Below are positions 20,446-30,214 of a stretch of 35,000 nucleotides of DNA, piece by piece; the first letter of the stretch is position 1, and every line of letters starts with the position of its first letter. The notes below the pieces were generated by a model. That model ran no database searches, was not told where the DNA came from, and saw only the letters and a list, made by a program, of their open reading frames with translations. Source of the DNA: Prorocentrum cordatum. Taxonomy: Eukaryota; Sar; Dinophyceae; Prorocentrales; Prorocentraceae. The translations under genes were made by a program, and so were the position numbers. The stretch covers positions 1 to 35,000 of the forward strand of contig CAUYUJ010019284.1 in assembly GCA_963575745.1 (NCBI GenBank), written 5' to 3'.

Positions 20446-20898
20446 ATTTTGGGCTGCGGCTGTGGCTGCGGCCGCGGCTGGGAGAGGGAAACGATAGCGA
20501 ATTTTTCGCGGTGGTTTTCTTCCTCCAGCTGCGGCCGCGGCCGCGGCTGCGGCTTCGGCCGCGGCTGCGGCTGCGGCTGCGGCGGCGGTTCGGAGGGGGA
20601 AGCTATCGCGAATTTTTCGCGGTGGTTTTCTTCTTGCAGCCGCGGCCGAGGCCGCATCTGCGGCTGCGGCTGCGGCCGCGGCTGGGAGGGGGAAACTATC
20701 GCGAATGTTTCGCGGTAGTTTTCTTCTTCCAGCCGCGGCCGCGGCCGCGGCTGCGGCTCCGGCTGCGGCTGCGGCTCTGGCTGTGGCTGCGGCCGCGGCT
20801 GGGAGGGGGAAACTATCGCGATTTTTTCGCGGTGGTTTTCTTCTTCCAGCTGCGGCCGCGGCCGCGGCTCCGGCTGGGGGTGCGGCCGCGGCTGGGAG
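20446..20898. repeat. Minisatellite of four hairpin boxes separated by GC-rich GCGGCC/GCGGCT runs
   Basis: Four ~51-bp boxes start near 20478, 20588, 20682 and 20799. Each holds GGGAAACTATCGCGAA, a TTT loop, TTCGCGGTGG and then TTTTCTTCTTCCAG. CGCGAA/TTCGCG forms a perfect hairpin in box 2 and near-perfect ones in the others, extended by GAAAC/GTTTTC. Each box ends in a pyrimidine tract plus AG, like a 3' splice site. Boxes are separated by 40-66 bp of (GCNGCG) sequence. The long minus-strand Ala-rich frame (20209-21522) is a shadow of this composition. Possibly intronic repeat or introner-like sequence upstream of the protease gene. Confidence 0.75.
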
Positions 20899-20912
20899 GG
20901 AAATAAGTTCTA

Positions 20913-23219
20913 GGCAATAAGTTCTATTCGGGTCTCGGCGAGAGGGGGGCTGTCGGCCAGAGACGTGACCGGGTGCTCTTTGGAGCGGATCTCTGGTCCG
21001 AGGTGCACTTGGTAGGGAAAGGGAAGGTGTTCTTCGAGGGTTCCGAGTTCCACATGTCCGACCACTATGGGCTGTTCGGGTATGTGCGTGCCCACGCGTG
21101 CTTTGGATCTCGGGAGCAGAAGATGAGGGCCGTGGCGCAGCGCGCGCGAGTCGTGCTGCAGGCGACGCGCGATCAGTCACAGAGACTGGAGGGTGTGGAG
21201 GTTCAGAGTCGGTTACAGCGTGGTCGAGAGGCCGCGGCGCTGGCCCGGCAGCAGGCGCAGGAACGAGATCGAGAGGCGTACTTGCGGACGCAGCAGCGGG
21301 CTGCCGGCCGCCGACAGCGCCGTCGGGAACAAGCGATATCCGCAGCGTTCGGGCCACAGAGTTTGTTTGCTTTGGGTCGCCCGGTTCCGCCGCCGCCGAG
21401 CCCCTGCCCGCCTCAGCCGCCACCGTGCCCGGCAGACATGTATGTCCCGAACGTGGCTGGCATTCGCGCGGCTTCGTGGGACAGCGTGCGGTGCGTGCCC
21501 GTCCGAGGGATGCCGCGGCCATGGCACACCTGCTACGTGGTCAGTGTGACGCAGCTGATGTTGCGGACGCCTGCCGTCTTGGAGTGGCTTCGATGGCATT
21601 CAGAGCAGCAGTGCGAGGACCGGGGCACGGGGCGTTGTTGCGTGTGCGGGATGTGGGAGACGTACAACCAGTTGTGCTCGCGACGCTGGCAGCAGGGACC
21701 TGTGAGTGTGCTGCGGCGTACGAGCGTTGACTGCGACGACGATGTGATGGGGCGGCCGAGTGAGTTCAACGACCCGTGGCAGCAGCAGGATGTGTTTGCG
21801 TATTGGGGTAAGCTGATGGTGGCTGCGCGTGACGCAGAGATGTTGGCAGGTCGGTTTGCGCAGCGGGAACCCGATAGCATCCGCGCGGTGAATCTGCGGG
21901 TGACGTGCGTTGATCAGATGTTCGGGTTCGTCGTGGAGAAGCGGGAGAAGTGTGACGTGTGCAATTACGAGACTGTCGCGTACGAGGCTGAGGATGTGCT
22001 GAAGCTGCGTGTTCATGGGCGTCCAGGTGGGCCCTTGATGCTGCAGGAGTTGTACTGCGACTTTTGTGCTCCTGAAGATATCGAGAAGAGCTGCCCGGGG
22101 TGCTGCCGCGACGAGCACGACCGGGTTAAGCACGTGAGGCAGACGAGAGCCACTGGTGTGCCACAGGTTCTGGTGGTTCAATTGAGGAGGGGCTCCGAGG
22201 CGCGGGAGGCAGTGTGGGTGGAAGAGCAACTGAGGCTGCCAGGGCTTCCCCAGATGCAGTTGGTCGGTGTGGTTTACCATAATGGGCGGTCAGTTAATTG
22301 CGGCCATTACACGACTCTGTGCCGCGTTCATGATGGGAGGTACTTCATGTTTGACGACGACGAGCCACCGCGCTTGATCCGAGACGAGCCGGCGCACATC
22401 AAGCAGAAGGAGGCGTACATGGCAGTGTATTGCCGCCTGGGCCGCGGTCAGGGGCAGGGCGCGGGCGCAGGTGCGACCGAGGTGGACGCAGCGCGTGAGG
22501 GGCAGGGCAGTGGCGGGAGTGGGCCGGGGGGCGGTGATGCGAGTGCGTCTGGTGGCGGCGGATGGGGCGGGGGTGGGGCTGTTGGTGGTGACGCCGACGG
22601 AGCGACGGAGCGCGAGGGGGGGAGTGGGGCGTCGGCGGCCCGAGGGAACGGGCGCGCGGGCGGCGTCGCTGGCGATCGGGCCGGGGCTTCGGCGTCTGTT
22701 GGGTCGAGGGGTGAGCCTACGTCCGGCGGTGGAGTTGGTGCAGGGCCAGGCCGTGGAGGACGCAGGGAGGGCGTTGTCTCGGTTGCCGCCGCCGAGCCGC
22801 GTTCCGCGAGCAGGCGCCTGCGGAGGAAGTGCGCGTTTTCGACGTCAGGGGAGGGGCGCGCCGTCGATGGTGATGGTGCGGCTGGGCGGCGAGCGGTCAC
22901 GACGAAGGGCAGGGCTTCGGGCGCAGCCGAGTCAAGGGGCGCGGCAGGCGCCCGCGACTTGACCGCTGGGGTTGGCGGGGGGGCGGTGTCTCCGAGGGGG
23001 GGGGGGTCTCTGGCTCGCCTGGTGGCGCCGCTCCGCGTTCCGCCGCGCGGCGGGCACGGGAAAAGACGGCGACGCCTCGCTCGGATGCAGGGGCGGCGGG
23101 TGGCGCGGCGGGCGCGGCTGGAGTCAGGGATGTCGGCGGGGAGCGCGACGTCGCTGGGCCAGGGCGCGTCCGAGGTGCTCGAGGGCCCCGGGGGGCGCGC
23201 GCGGGCGGCGGGGGTCTAG
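20913..23219 (+). CDS. Ubiquitin-specific protease (USP/UCH family) with an N-terminal EEP-domain tail
   Basis: The frame is open from 20907, with a GTG at 20973 and no early ATG; an AG at 20912-20913 could be a splice acceptor, so the 5' end probably lies in an upstream exon. Residues (from 20973): 1-45, with upstream codons QRRDRV, then EGSEFHMSDHYGLFGYV, matching the end of an endonuclease/exonuclease/phosphatase fold. ~48-125: Arg/Gln/Ala-rich helix. USP core: PRPWHTCYVVSVTQ (Cys187 nucleophile), QQQDVFAYW (Asp273), zinc-binding CDVC (327, 330) and CPGC (374, 377), VNCGHYTTLCR (His445), FMFDDDEP (Asp461-463), AYMAVYCR. This would cleave ubiquitin from proteins. From ~490 the protein is Gly/Ala/Arg-rich, with no domain. 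A frame switch near 22996-23006 probably replaces the last ~70 residues (see 23007-23683). Confidence 0.85.
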   Translation, partial: GNKFYSGLGERGAVGQRRDRVLFGADLWSEVHLVGKGKVFFEGSEFHMSDHYGLFGYVRAHACFGSREQKMRAVAQRARVVLQATRDQSQRLEGVEVQSRLQRGREAAALARQQAQERDREAYLRTQQRAAGRRQRRREQAISAAFGPQSLFALGRPVPPPPSPCPPQPPPCPADMYVPNVAGIRAASWDSVRCVPVRGMPRPWHTCYVVSVTQLMLRTPAVLEWLRWHSEQQCEDRGTGRCCVCGMWETYNQLCSRRWQQGPVSVLRRTSVDCDDDVMGRPSEFNDPWQQQDVFAYWGKLMVAARDAEMLAGRFAQREPDSIRAVNLRVTCVDQMFGFVVEKREKCDVCNYETVAYEAEDVLKLRVHGRPGGPLMLQELYCDFCAPEDIEKSCPGCCRDEHDRVKHVRQTRATGVPQVLVVQLRRGSEAREAVWVEEQLRLPGLPQMQLVGVVYHNGRSVNCGHYTTLCRVHDGRYFMFDDDEPPRLIRDEPAHIKQKEAYMAVYCRLGRGQGQGAGAGATEVDAAREGQGSGGSGPGGGDASASGGGGWGGGGAVGGDADGATEREGGSGASAARGNGRAGGVAGDRAGASASVGSRGEPTSGGGVGAGPGRGGRREGVVSVAAAEPRSASRRLRRKCAFSTSGEGRAVDGDGAAGRRAVTTKGRASGAAESRGAAGARDLTAGVGGGAVSPRGGGSLARLVAPLRVPPRGGHGKRRRRLARMQGRRVARRARLESGMSAGSATSLGQGASEVLEGPGGRARAAGV

Positions 23220-23683
23220 GTGGCGATGTGGCGTGCGCGAGTGTCGCGGGGGGGAAAGATGCGGCAGCGGTGGAGACGGTGTGGGTTTCAGCGTCGGGGA
23301 AACGAAAGGTGGAGCCTCGGTCAGAGGCGGAGGTCCCGCGGAGGAGCTCGGCGCGTTTGGCGGCGCGAGCTGCGCCCGCCCCCGTCGCGGTCGAGGAGGG
23401 GGCTGCCGCGGGCGAGGGCGCGTATATACGGGGGGGGGTGCTGGTGCGCCCGAGGCGCGCGGAGCCGTCTGGACCGTCGAGTGGCGGCGGCGCCGCGCGA
23501 GTGGTGACAGGTTTCGGCGCGGGAAGGATCGAGAACTTGGCTGCGTTCCAGCGCAGCCGCGATTTGGGGGATGCGACGCGCGCGTCGCAGCGGGTCTCGG
23601 AGGGGGCCCGAGGGAGGTGCGTGGATATGCAGGGGAATGAGCTGGATCCGTCTGCGGGGTCCGCCTGGCATGCGGGTCGATAG
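23007..23683 (+). CDS. Probable true C-terminal part of the USP gene, in another frame after a G11 run
   Basis: After a run of eleven G at 22996-23006, frame 2 is open to the stop at 23681-23683. It reads with ordinary composition, including ETVWVSASGKRKVEP, PRRSSARLAARAA and TGFGAGRIENLAAFQRSRDL. The protease frame becomes a basic low-complexity tail that stops at 23219. A one- or two-base length error or polymorphism in the G run would join the protease to this frame. RRSS-RLAAR is the kind of basic patch seen in nuclear proteins, but no domain is recognised. The end, [10 protein letters not shown], is duplicated at 24428. Confidence 0.5.
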
Positions 23684-23820
23684 GGCGGGGGGTGCGGTGG
23701 GAGCTGGGTGTTGAGGGGGGAAGAGTGGGGAAGCAAGACGGGGGGGGAGAGCGGGTGAACTAGGGCAAGGCTGTGCTGCGAGGTTCGGCTACTCCCCCCT
23801 CAAGTCTTTTCTCTCCGCTG

Positions 23821-24061
23821 GCGCTCCGTGAGGGCGAAGTGGCTGGAGCGGAGGGAGGGCTGGCCCCGTAGTGGGGCGTTCATATCCAGGTCCGACAGGA
23901 TCGACGGAAAGTTTTCGACCGTGTCCTGGCAACTCGTCTGGGAAAAAGCATGGTTGATTCCGTCGGAGAGCACAGTCACACAGGCTGAATTATCCGCAGC
24001 AGAGTGTACGGTACACAACATCGTTCGTTTGCTTGGTGAGTTTGAGTCTTACTTTACTTGA
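23821..24061 (+). pseudogene. 5'-truncated LINE fragment: last block of the permuted RNase H
   Basis: Frame 2 reads WQLVWEKAWLIPSESTVTQAELSAAECTVHNI, closely matching the ends of LINE-A (ITQAELAAAHSLL) and LINE-B (VTECELSAAEALL) around the helix-A Glu. Only ~110 bp of LINE coding sequence is recognisable (about 23905-24015). The first ~60 bp (23821-23878) is instead a partial copy of the inverted-repeat module found in the array to the right. The fragment shows that the AEL block is the true end of these proteins. Confidence 0.65.
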
Positions 24062-24420
24062 TCGTGGATTGTGAAAGATTGTGCTCACACGGATGAATAA
24101 GAGTTTGGTTTCTCGTGTATTGCCCGCGTGGTTGACGCGGATGATATCTCATGAGCTTCGCTCTTGTCATCTGTCCGTGTGCTTGGCACGGTTTTGACTC
24201 GCATGATCATGCAAATAAGAGTCTCTGCCGAGACGGACACTGCGACTGGGCCGTCAGGCCCGTGAGAGTCGTTGCCAGCCAGCCAGCCTCCCCCGTCCGG
24301 AGCGCCAGCGAGGAGGGGGGTGCGCGTGGATGAAGGGCTGGAACTCTTTGTGGCGGTGGCGCCGATCAAGTGGTTGATGGTTCCGAAGGGATCGATGATT
24401 GGAGGGGCCTGGGGAGGGTC
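24062..24420. other. Non-coding stretch with several small hairpins, probable LINE 3' end
   Basis: No gene seen. Stem-loops include CCGCGT/ACGCGG (24124-24129/24135-24140) and CCGTG/CACGG (24175-24179/24187-24191). These follow the RNase H fragment just as hairpins follow the coding end of LINE-A. CATGATCATG near 24202 is a palindrome. The right boundary of the LINE fragment is not clear, and no simple tail was found. Confidence 0.4.
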
Positions 24421-24574
24421 TCGGGTATGCCGGGAAATGAGTTGGATCCGTCGGCGTGGTTGTCGGAGTTCGCGAGGGCGGAGTGGTTGGAGTGGAGGGG
24501 CGGCCGGCCCCGAAATGGTGCGGCGCCTTCCCCCTCCGGAGCGCCGGAAGGGGGTGTGGTGGGTGGGGGGGGGG
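24421..24574 (+). repeat. Duplicate of the USP 3' end plus an inverted-repeat module
   Basis: GGGTCTCGG-GTATGCCGGGAAATGAGTTGGATCCGTC repeats the sequence at 23598-23653 (protein [11 protein letters not shown] versus [11 protein letters not shown]). It runs straight into the module GAGTTCGCGAGGGCGGAGTGG... ending CCGGAGCGCCGGAAG, then the octamer array begins. The duplicated segment links the protease gene end to the array. Confidence 0.6.
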
Positions 24575-24778
24575 CTCTGTCTGTGTGTCTGTGTGTCTGT
24601 GTGTCTATGTCTCTATGTGTCTATGTGTCTGTGTGTCTGTGTGTCTGTGTGTCTGTGTTTTGGCGTCTGTGTGTCTGTGTGTCAGGGTCAGTGTGTCTGT
24701 GTATCTGTTTGTGTGTGTGTGTGTCTGTGTGTCTGTCTGTCTGGGTGTTTGTGTGTCAGTGTGCCTGTGTGTCTATGG

Positions 24779-24905
24779 TCAGGAGGAAAAAAGCACAGAC
24801 GCAATTAATCGTCGCTTCGATAGAATATATGGGAAAATATGGGGAGTGGGATGGTAGACAAAAAGCACAGAAACTATGGGAACATATGGGGATTTATTTA
24901 ATTTG
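24779..24905. other. AT-rich unique island inside the array
   Basis: About 125 bp unlike the array, containing two copies of AAAAAGCACAG followed by ATATGGGGA-type sequence (24788-24843 and 24860-24893). It is probably a diverged internal duplication of an inserted fragment. No coding potential. Confidence 0.5.
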
Positions 24906-27463
24906 TGTGTATTCATTTGTGTGTCATGGGGCCCCTTCATTTTTGCCTGCGTGTCTGTGTGTCCTTGTGTCTGCGTGTCTGTGTGTTGTTGTGTCTGCGT
25001 GTCTGCGTGTCTGTGTGTCCGCGTGTCTGTGTGTCGTGTGTCTTGTGTGTCTGTGTGTCTGTGTGTCTGTGACTCTGGTGCTCTGTGTGTCTGTGTGCTT
25101 GAGTGTCTGTGTCTCTGTGTGTCTGTGTATTTGTGTGTCTGTATGTCTGCGTGTCTGTGTGTCTTCGTGTCTGTGTGTCTGTGTGTCTGTGTGTCCGTGT
25201 GTCTGTGTGTCTGTGTGTCTGTGTGTCTGTGTGTCTGTTTGTGTGTGTCTGTGTGTCTGTGTGTCTGTGTGTCTGTGTGTCTGTGTGTCTGTGTGTCTGT
25301 GTGTCGGTGTGTCTGTGTGTCTGTGACTGTGTGTCTGAGTGTCCGTGTGTATTTTGTGTCTGTATGGCCGTGTGTCTGTCTGTCTGTGTGTGTGGTTGTC
25401 TGTGTGTCCGTGTGTCCGTGTGTCCGTGTGTCTGTGTGTCTATGTGTCTGTCTGTCTCTCTGTATGTCTGTCTGTCTGTTTGTCTGTCTGTGTGTCTGTG
25501 TGTCAGTGTGTCTGTGTGTCTGTGTGTCTGTGTGTCTGTGTGCCTGTGTTTCTGTCTTTCTGTCTTTCTGTGTGTCTGTGCGTCTGTGCTGCTGTGTGTC
25601 TGTGTGTTTGTGTGTCTGTGTGTCAGTGTGTCAGTGTGTCTGTGTGTCTGCGTGTCTCTGTGTCTGTGTTTCTGTGTGTCAGTGTGTCAGTGTGTCTGTG
25701 TCTCTGTGTGTCTGTGTGTCTGTGTGGCTGTGTGTCTGTGTGTCTGTGTGTCTGGGTGTCTGGGTGACCGTGTGTCTGTGTGTCTGTGTGTCTGTGTGTC
25801 TGTGTGTCTGTGTGTCTGTGTGTCTGTGTGTCTTTTTTTTTTTGCGTTTGTGTGTCTGTGTGTCAGTGTGGCAGTGTGTCCGTGTAACTGTTTGTCTGTG
25901 TGTCTGTGTGTCTGTCTGTCTGTGTGTCTGTGTGCCTGTGTGCTTTCGTGCCTGCGTGTCTGTGTGTCCCTTTGTCTGCGTGTCTGTGTGTTGGTGTTTC
26001 TGCGTGTCTGCGTGTGCTTGTGTGTCTGTGTGTCTGTGTGTCTGGTGTCTGTGTGTCTGTGTGTCTGTGTGTCTGTGTGTCTGGTGCTGTGTGTGTCGGT
26101 GTGTTTGAGTGTCTGTGTGTCTGTGTGTCTGTGTATTTGTGTGTCTGTGTGTCTGCGTGTATGCGTGTCTTTTTGTCTGTGTGTCTGTGTGTCTGTGTGT
26201 CTGTGTGTCTGTGTGTCTGCGTGTCTGTGTGTCTGTGTGTCCGTGTGTATGTGTTTCTGTGTGTCTGTGTGTCTGTGTATCTGTCTCTCTGTCTTTCTGT
26301 TTGTCTGTGTGTCCGTTTGTCCGTGTGTCTGTGTGCCTGAGTGTCCGTGTGTGTGTGTGTCTGTGTGTCTGTGTGTCTGTGGGTCTGTGTGTCCGTGTGT
26401 CTGTGTGTCTGTTTGTCTGTGTGTCCCTGTGCCTCTGTGTCAGTCTTCCTGTCATTCTTTGTGTCCGTGTGTCTGTGTGTTTGTGTATATGTGTGTCTGG
26501 TTGCTTGTGTGTCTGTGAGTCCGTGTGTCAGTGTGTCTGTGTGTCTGTGTTTCTGTGTGCCAGTGTGTCAATTTGTCAGTGTGTCAGTGTGTCTGTGTGT
26601 CTGTGTGTCTATGTGTCTGTGTGTCTGGGTGTCTGGGTGTCAGTCTGGCAGTGTGTCCGTGTGTCTGTGTGCCTGTGTGTCTGTGTATCTGTGTGTCTGG
26701 TTGTCTGTGTGTCTGGGTGTCTGTGTGGTTGTGTGTCTGTGTGTCTGTGTGTGTGTGTGTGTGTCCGTGTGTCTGTGTGTCTGCATGTCCGTGTGTCCGT
26801 GTGTCCGTGTGTCTGTCTGTCTGTGTGTCTGTGTGTCTGTGTGTCTGTGTGTCTGTGTGTCTGTGTGTTTCTGTGTTGGTGTGTCTGTGTGTCTGTGTGT
26901 TGGTGTCTGTGTGTCCGTGTGTCCGTGTGTCTGTGTGTCTGTGTGTCTTTGTGTCTGTGTGTCTGTGCGTCTGTGTGTCTGTGTGTCCGTGTGTCTGTGT
27001 GTATTTGTGTGTGTCTGTCTGTCTGTGTGTCGGTGTGTCTGTGTGTCTGTGTGTCTGTGTCTGTGTGTCTGTATGTCCGTGTGTCTTTTGTGTCCGTGTG
27101 TCCGTGTGTCCGTGTCTGTGTGTCTGTATGTCTGTGTGCTTGTGTGTCTGTGTGTCTGTGTGTCTGAGTGTCTGCGTGTCTGGGTGTCTGTGTGTCTGTG
27201 TGACTGGTTGTCTGTGTCTCTGTGTATCCTTGTGTCTGCGCGTCTTTGTGTCTGTGTGTCTGCGTTTCTGTATGTCAGTATGTCTGTGTGTCTGTCTGTC
27301 TGTGGATCTGTCTGTGTGTCTGTCTTTCTGTGCGTGTGTGTGTGGGTGTCTGTCTGTGTGTCTGTGCGCGTGTATTTGCGTGTGTGTGTGCGCGTGTGTG
27401 TGTGTCAGTGTGTGTGTGCGCGTGGCGCTGGCATCCCCGCGCTGCCCCCCCCCCCTTTCCCGG

Positions 27464-27542
27464 GCGCTCCGCGAGGGCGGAGTGGTTGGAGTGGAGGGAG
27501 GGCCCGCCCTAAATTGGGGCGGTGCCTCCCCCCTCCGGAGCG
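27464..27542. repeat. Inverted-repeat module in the octamer array (copy)
   Basis: Begins GCGCTCCGCGAGGGCGG and ends CCCTCCGGAGCG. This copy is more diverged in the centre (GCCCGCCCTAAATTGGGGC) and joins octamer sequence directly at its right end, without the GGAAGGGGGTGTGGTGGG tail of other copies. Confidence 0.75.
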
Positions 27543-29610
27543 TCTGCGTGTCTGTGTTTCTGCGTGTCTGTTTGTCTGTGTGTCTTTGTGTCGATGTGTC
27601 TATGTGTCCGTGTGTCTGCGTGTCTGTATGTCTGTGTGTCTGTGTGTCTGTGTGTCTGTGTGTCTGTGTCTGTGTGTCTGTGTGTCTGTGTGTCCCTGTG
27701 TCTTTTGTTTCTGTATGGCCGTCTGTGTCTGGTTTTTGTGCTTCTGTCTGTGCGTGTTTGTCTGTGTGTCCGTGCGTCCGTGTGTCTGTGTGTCTGTGTG
27801 TCGGCGTGTCTTTGTGCCCTGTGTTTCTGTGTGTCAGTGTGTCAGTGTGTCTGTGTCTCTGTGTGTCTGAATGTCTGTGTGTCTGTGTGTCTATGTATCT
27901 GTGTGTCTGTGTGTGTCTGTCTGTCTGTCTGTGTGTCTTCAGTGTGACAGTGTGTCTGTGTGTCTGTGTGTCTGTGTGTCTGTATTTTTTTTGGGCGTCT
28001 GTGTGTCAGTGTGTCAGTGTGTTTGTGTATCTGTTTGTCTGTGTGTCTGTGTGTCTGTCTGTCTGTGTGTCTGTGTGCCTGTGTGCCTTTGTGCCTGCGT
28101 GTCTGTGTGTCCGTGTGTCTGTGTGTCTGTGTGTTGGTGTTTTTGCGTGTCTGCGTGTGACTGCGTCTCTGTGCGTCTGTGTGCCTGTGTGTCTGTGTGT
28201 CTGAGTGTCTGCGTGTCTGTGTGTCTGGTGCTGCGTGTGTCAGTGTGCTTGAATGTCTGTGTGTCTGTGTGTCTGTGTATTTGTGTGTCTGTATCTCTGT
28301 GTGTCTGTGTGTCTGCGTGTCTGTGGATCTGTGTGTCTGTGTGTCTGTGTGTCTGTGTGTCTGTGTGTCTGTGCTTCCGTGTGTTTGTGTGTATGTGTGT
28401 CTCTGTGTCTGTGTCTCTGTGTGCTTGTGTTTCTGTCTTTCTGTCTTTCTGTGTGTCTGTGTGTCTGTGTGTCTGTGTGTCTGTGTGTCTGAATGTCAAA
28501 GTTTGTGCGTGTATGCGTGTCTTTTTGTCTGTGTGTTTGTGTGTCTGTGTGTTTTTGTATCTGTGTGTCCCTGTGCCTGTGTGTGTTTTTCTGTCTTTCT
28601 TTGTGTCCGTGTGTCTGTGTGTCTGTGTATCTGTATGTCTGGTTGCCTGTGTGTCTATGTGTCTGTGTGTCTGTGTGTCTGGGTGTTTGGGTGTCCGTCT
28701 GTCAGTGTGTCCGTGTGTCTGTGTGTCTGTGTTTCTGTGTATCATTGTATTTGTGTGTCTGTATGTCTCTGTGTCTGTGTGTCTGCGTTTCTGTGGGTCC
28801 GTGTGTGTGTCCGTGTGTCTGTGTGTCAGCGTGTCCGTGTGCCCATGTGTCTGTGTGTCTGTGCGTCTGTGTGTCTGTGGGCCCGTGTGTGTGTGTCTGT
28901 GTGTCTGTGTGTCAGCGTGTCCGTGTAACCATGTGTGTGTCTGTGTGTCTGTGTGTATGTGTGTCTGTGTGTCTGTGTGTCTGAATGTCTGTGAGTCCTT
29001 TGTTTTTTTGTGTTGGTGTGTCCGTGTGTCTGTGTGCAGGTGTCTGTGTGTTCGTGTGTCCGTGTGTCTGTGTGTTTGAGTGTCTGAGTGTTTGTGTGTC
29101 TGTGTTTCTGTGTGTCTGTGAGTTCGTGTGTCTGTGTGTATGTGTGTCTGTGTGTCTGTGTGTCTGTGTATCTGTCTGTCTGTGTGTCTCTGTGTCTGTT
29201 TGTCTGTTTGTCTGTGTGTCTGTACGTCCGTGTCTTTTGTGTCCGTGTGTCCGTGTGGTCGTGTCTGTGTGTTTGTATGTCTGTGTGTTTGTGTGTTCGT
29301 GTGTCTGTGTGTCTGAGTGTCTGCGTGTCTGGGTGTCTGTGTGTCTGTGTGACTGGTTGTCTGTGTGTCTGTGTATCATTGTGTCTGCGTGTCTTTGTGT
29401 GTGTGTGTGTGTGTGTCTGCGTGTCTGTGTGTCTGTCTGTTTGTGGATCTGTCTGTGAGTCTGTCTTTCTGTGCGTCTGTGTGTGTGTCTGTCTGTCTGT
29501 GCGCGTGAATTTGCGTGTGTGTGTGCGCGTGTGCGTGTGCGTGTCAGTGTGTGAGTGTGTGCGCGCGCGGCGCTGGCAGCCCCGCGTTGCCGCCCCCCCC
29601 CCCCTTCCGG

Positions 29611-29690
29611 GCGCTCCGCGAGGGCGGAGTGGTTGGAGTGGAGGGAGGGCCGGCCCCAAAATGGGGCGGCGCCTCCCCCCTCCGGAGCGC
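29611..29690. repeat. Inverted-repeat module in the octamer array (copy)
   Basis: Arms GCGCTCCG and CGGAGCGC enclose GGAGGGAGGGCC and GCCCCA-AAA-TGGGGC, a perfect 6-bp central hairpin. A C-run precedes the module and GGAAGGGGGTGTGGTGGG follows it. Confidence 0.85.
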
Positions 29691-30134
29691 TGGAAGGGGG
29701 TGTGGTGGGTGGGGGGGCTCTGTCTGCCTGTCTGTGTGTCTGTGTGTCTGTGTGTCTGTGTGTCTGTGTTTTTGTGCGTCTGTGTGTCTGTGTGTCAGTG
29801 TGTCAGTGTGTCTGTGTATCTGTGTGTCTGTGTGTCTGTGTGTCTGTGTGTCTGTGTGTCTGTGTTTTTGTGCGTCTGTGTGTCTGTGTGTCAGTGTGTC
29901 AGTGTGTCTGTGTATCTGTTTGTCTGTGTGTCCGTGTGTCTGTCTGTCTGGGTGTTTGTGTGTCTGTGTGCCTGTGTGCCTTTGTGCCTGCGTGTCTGTG
30001 TGTCTGTCTGTCTGTCTGTTTGTGCGCGTGAATTTGCGTGTGTGTGTGCGCGTGCGTGTGTGCGTGTCAGTGTGTGAGTGTGTGCGCGCGCGGCGCTGGC
30101 AGCCCCGCGCTGCCGCCCCCCCCCCCCCTTCCGG

Positions 30135-30214
30135 GCGCTCCGCGAGGGCGGAGTGGTTGGAATGGAGGGAGGGCCGGCCCCAAAATGGGGCGGCGCCTCC
30201 CCCCTCCGGAGCGC
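30135..30214. repeat. Inverted-repeat module in the octamer array (copy)
   Basis: Nearly identical to the copy at 29611, including the flanking C-run and right tail, and only 524 bp away. The flanks are also near-identical, so this is a recent tandem duplication. Confidence 0.85.

Noticed and set aside
20209-21522. Minus-strand 437-codon alanine- and arginine-rich frame
   Set aside because: It runs antisense across the hairpin minisatellite and the USP gene; its Ala runs come from GCNGCG repeats.
22448-23736. Minus-strand Pro/Ala/Arg-rich frames opposite the USP tail
   Set aside because: Antisense shadows of a very GC-rich low-complexity region.
20913-24061. A single LINE running from an EEP endonuclease through the protease to the RNase H fragment
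   Set aside because: There is no reverse transcriptase between them, and the RNase H fragment is separated from the protease end by unrelated sequence.
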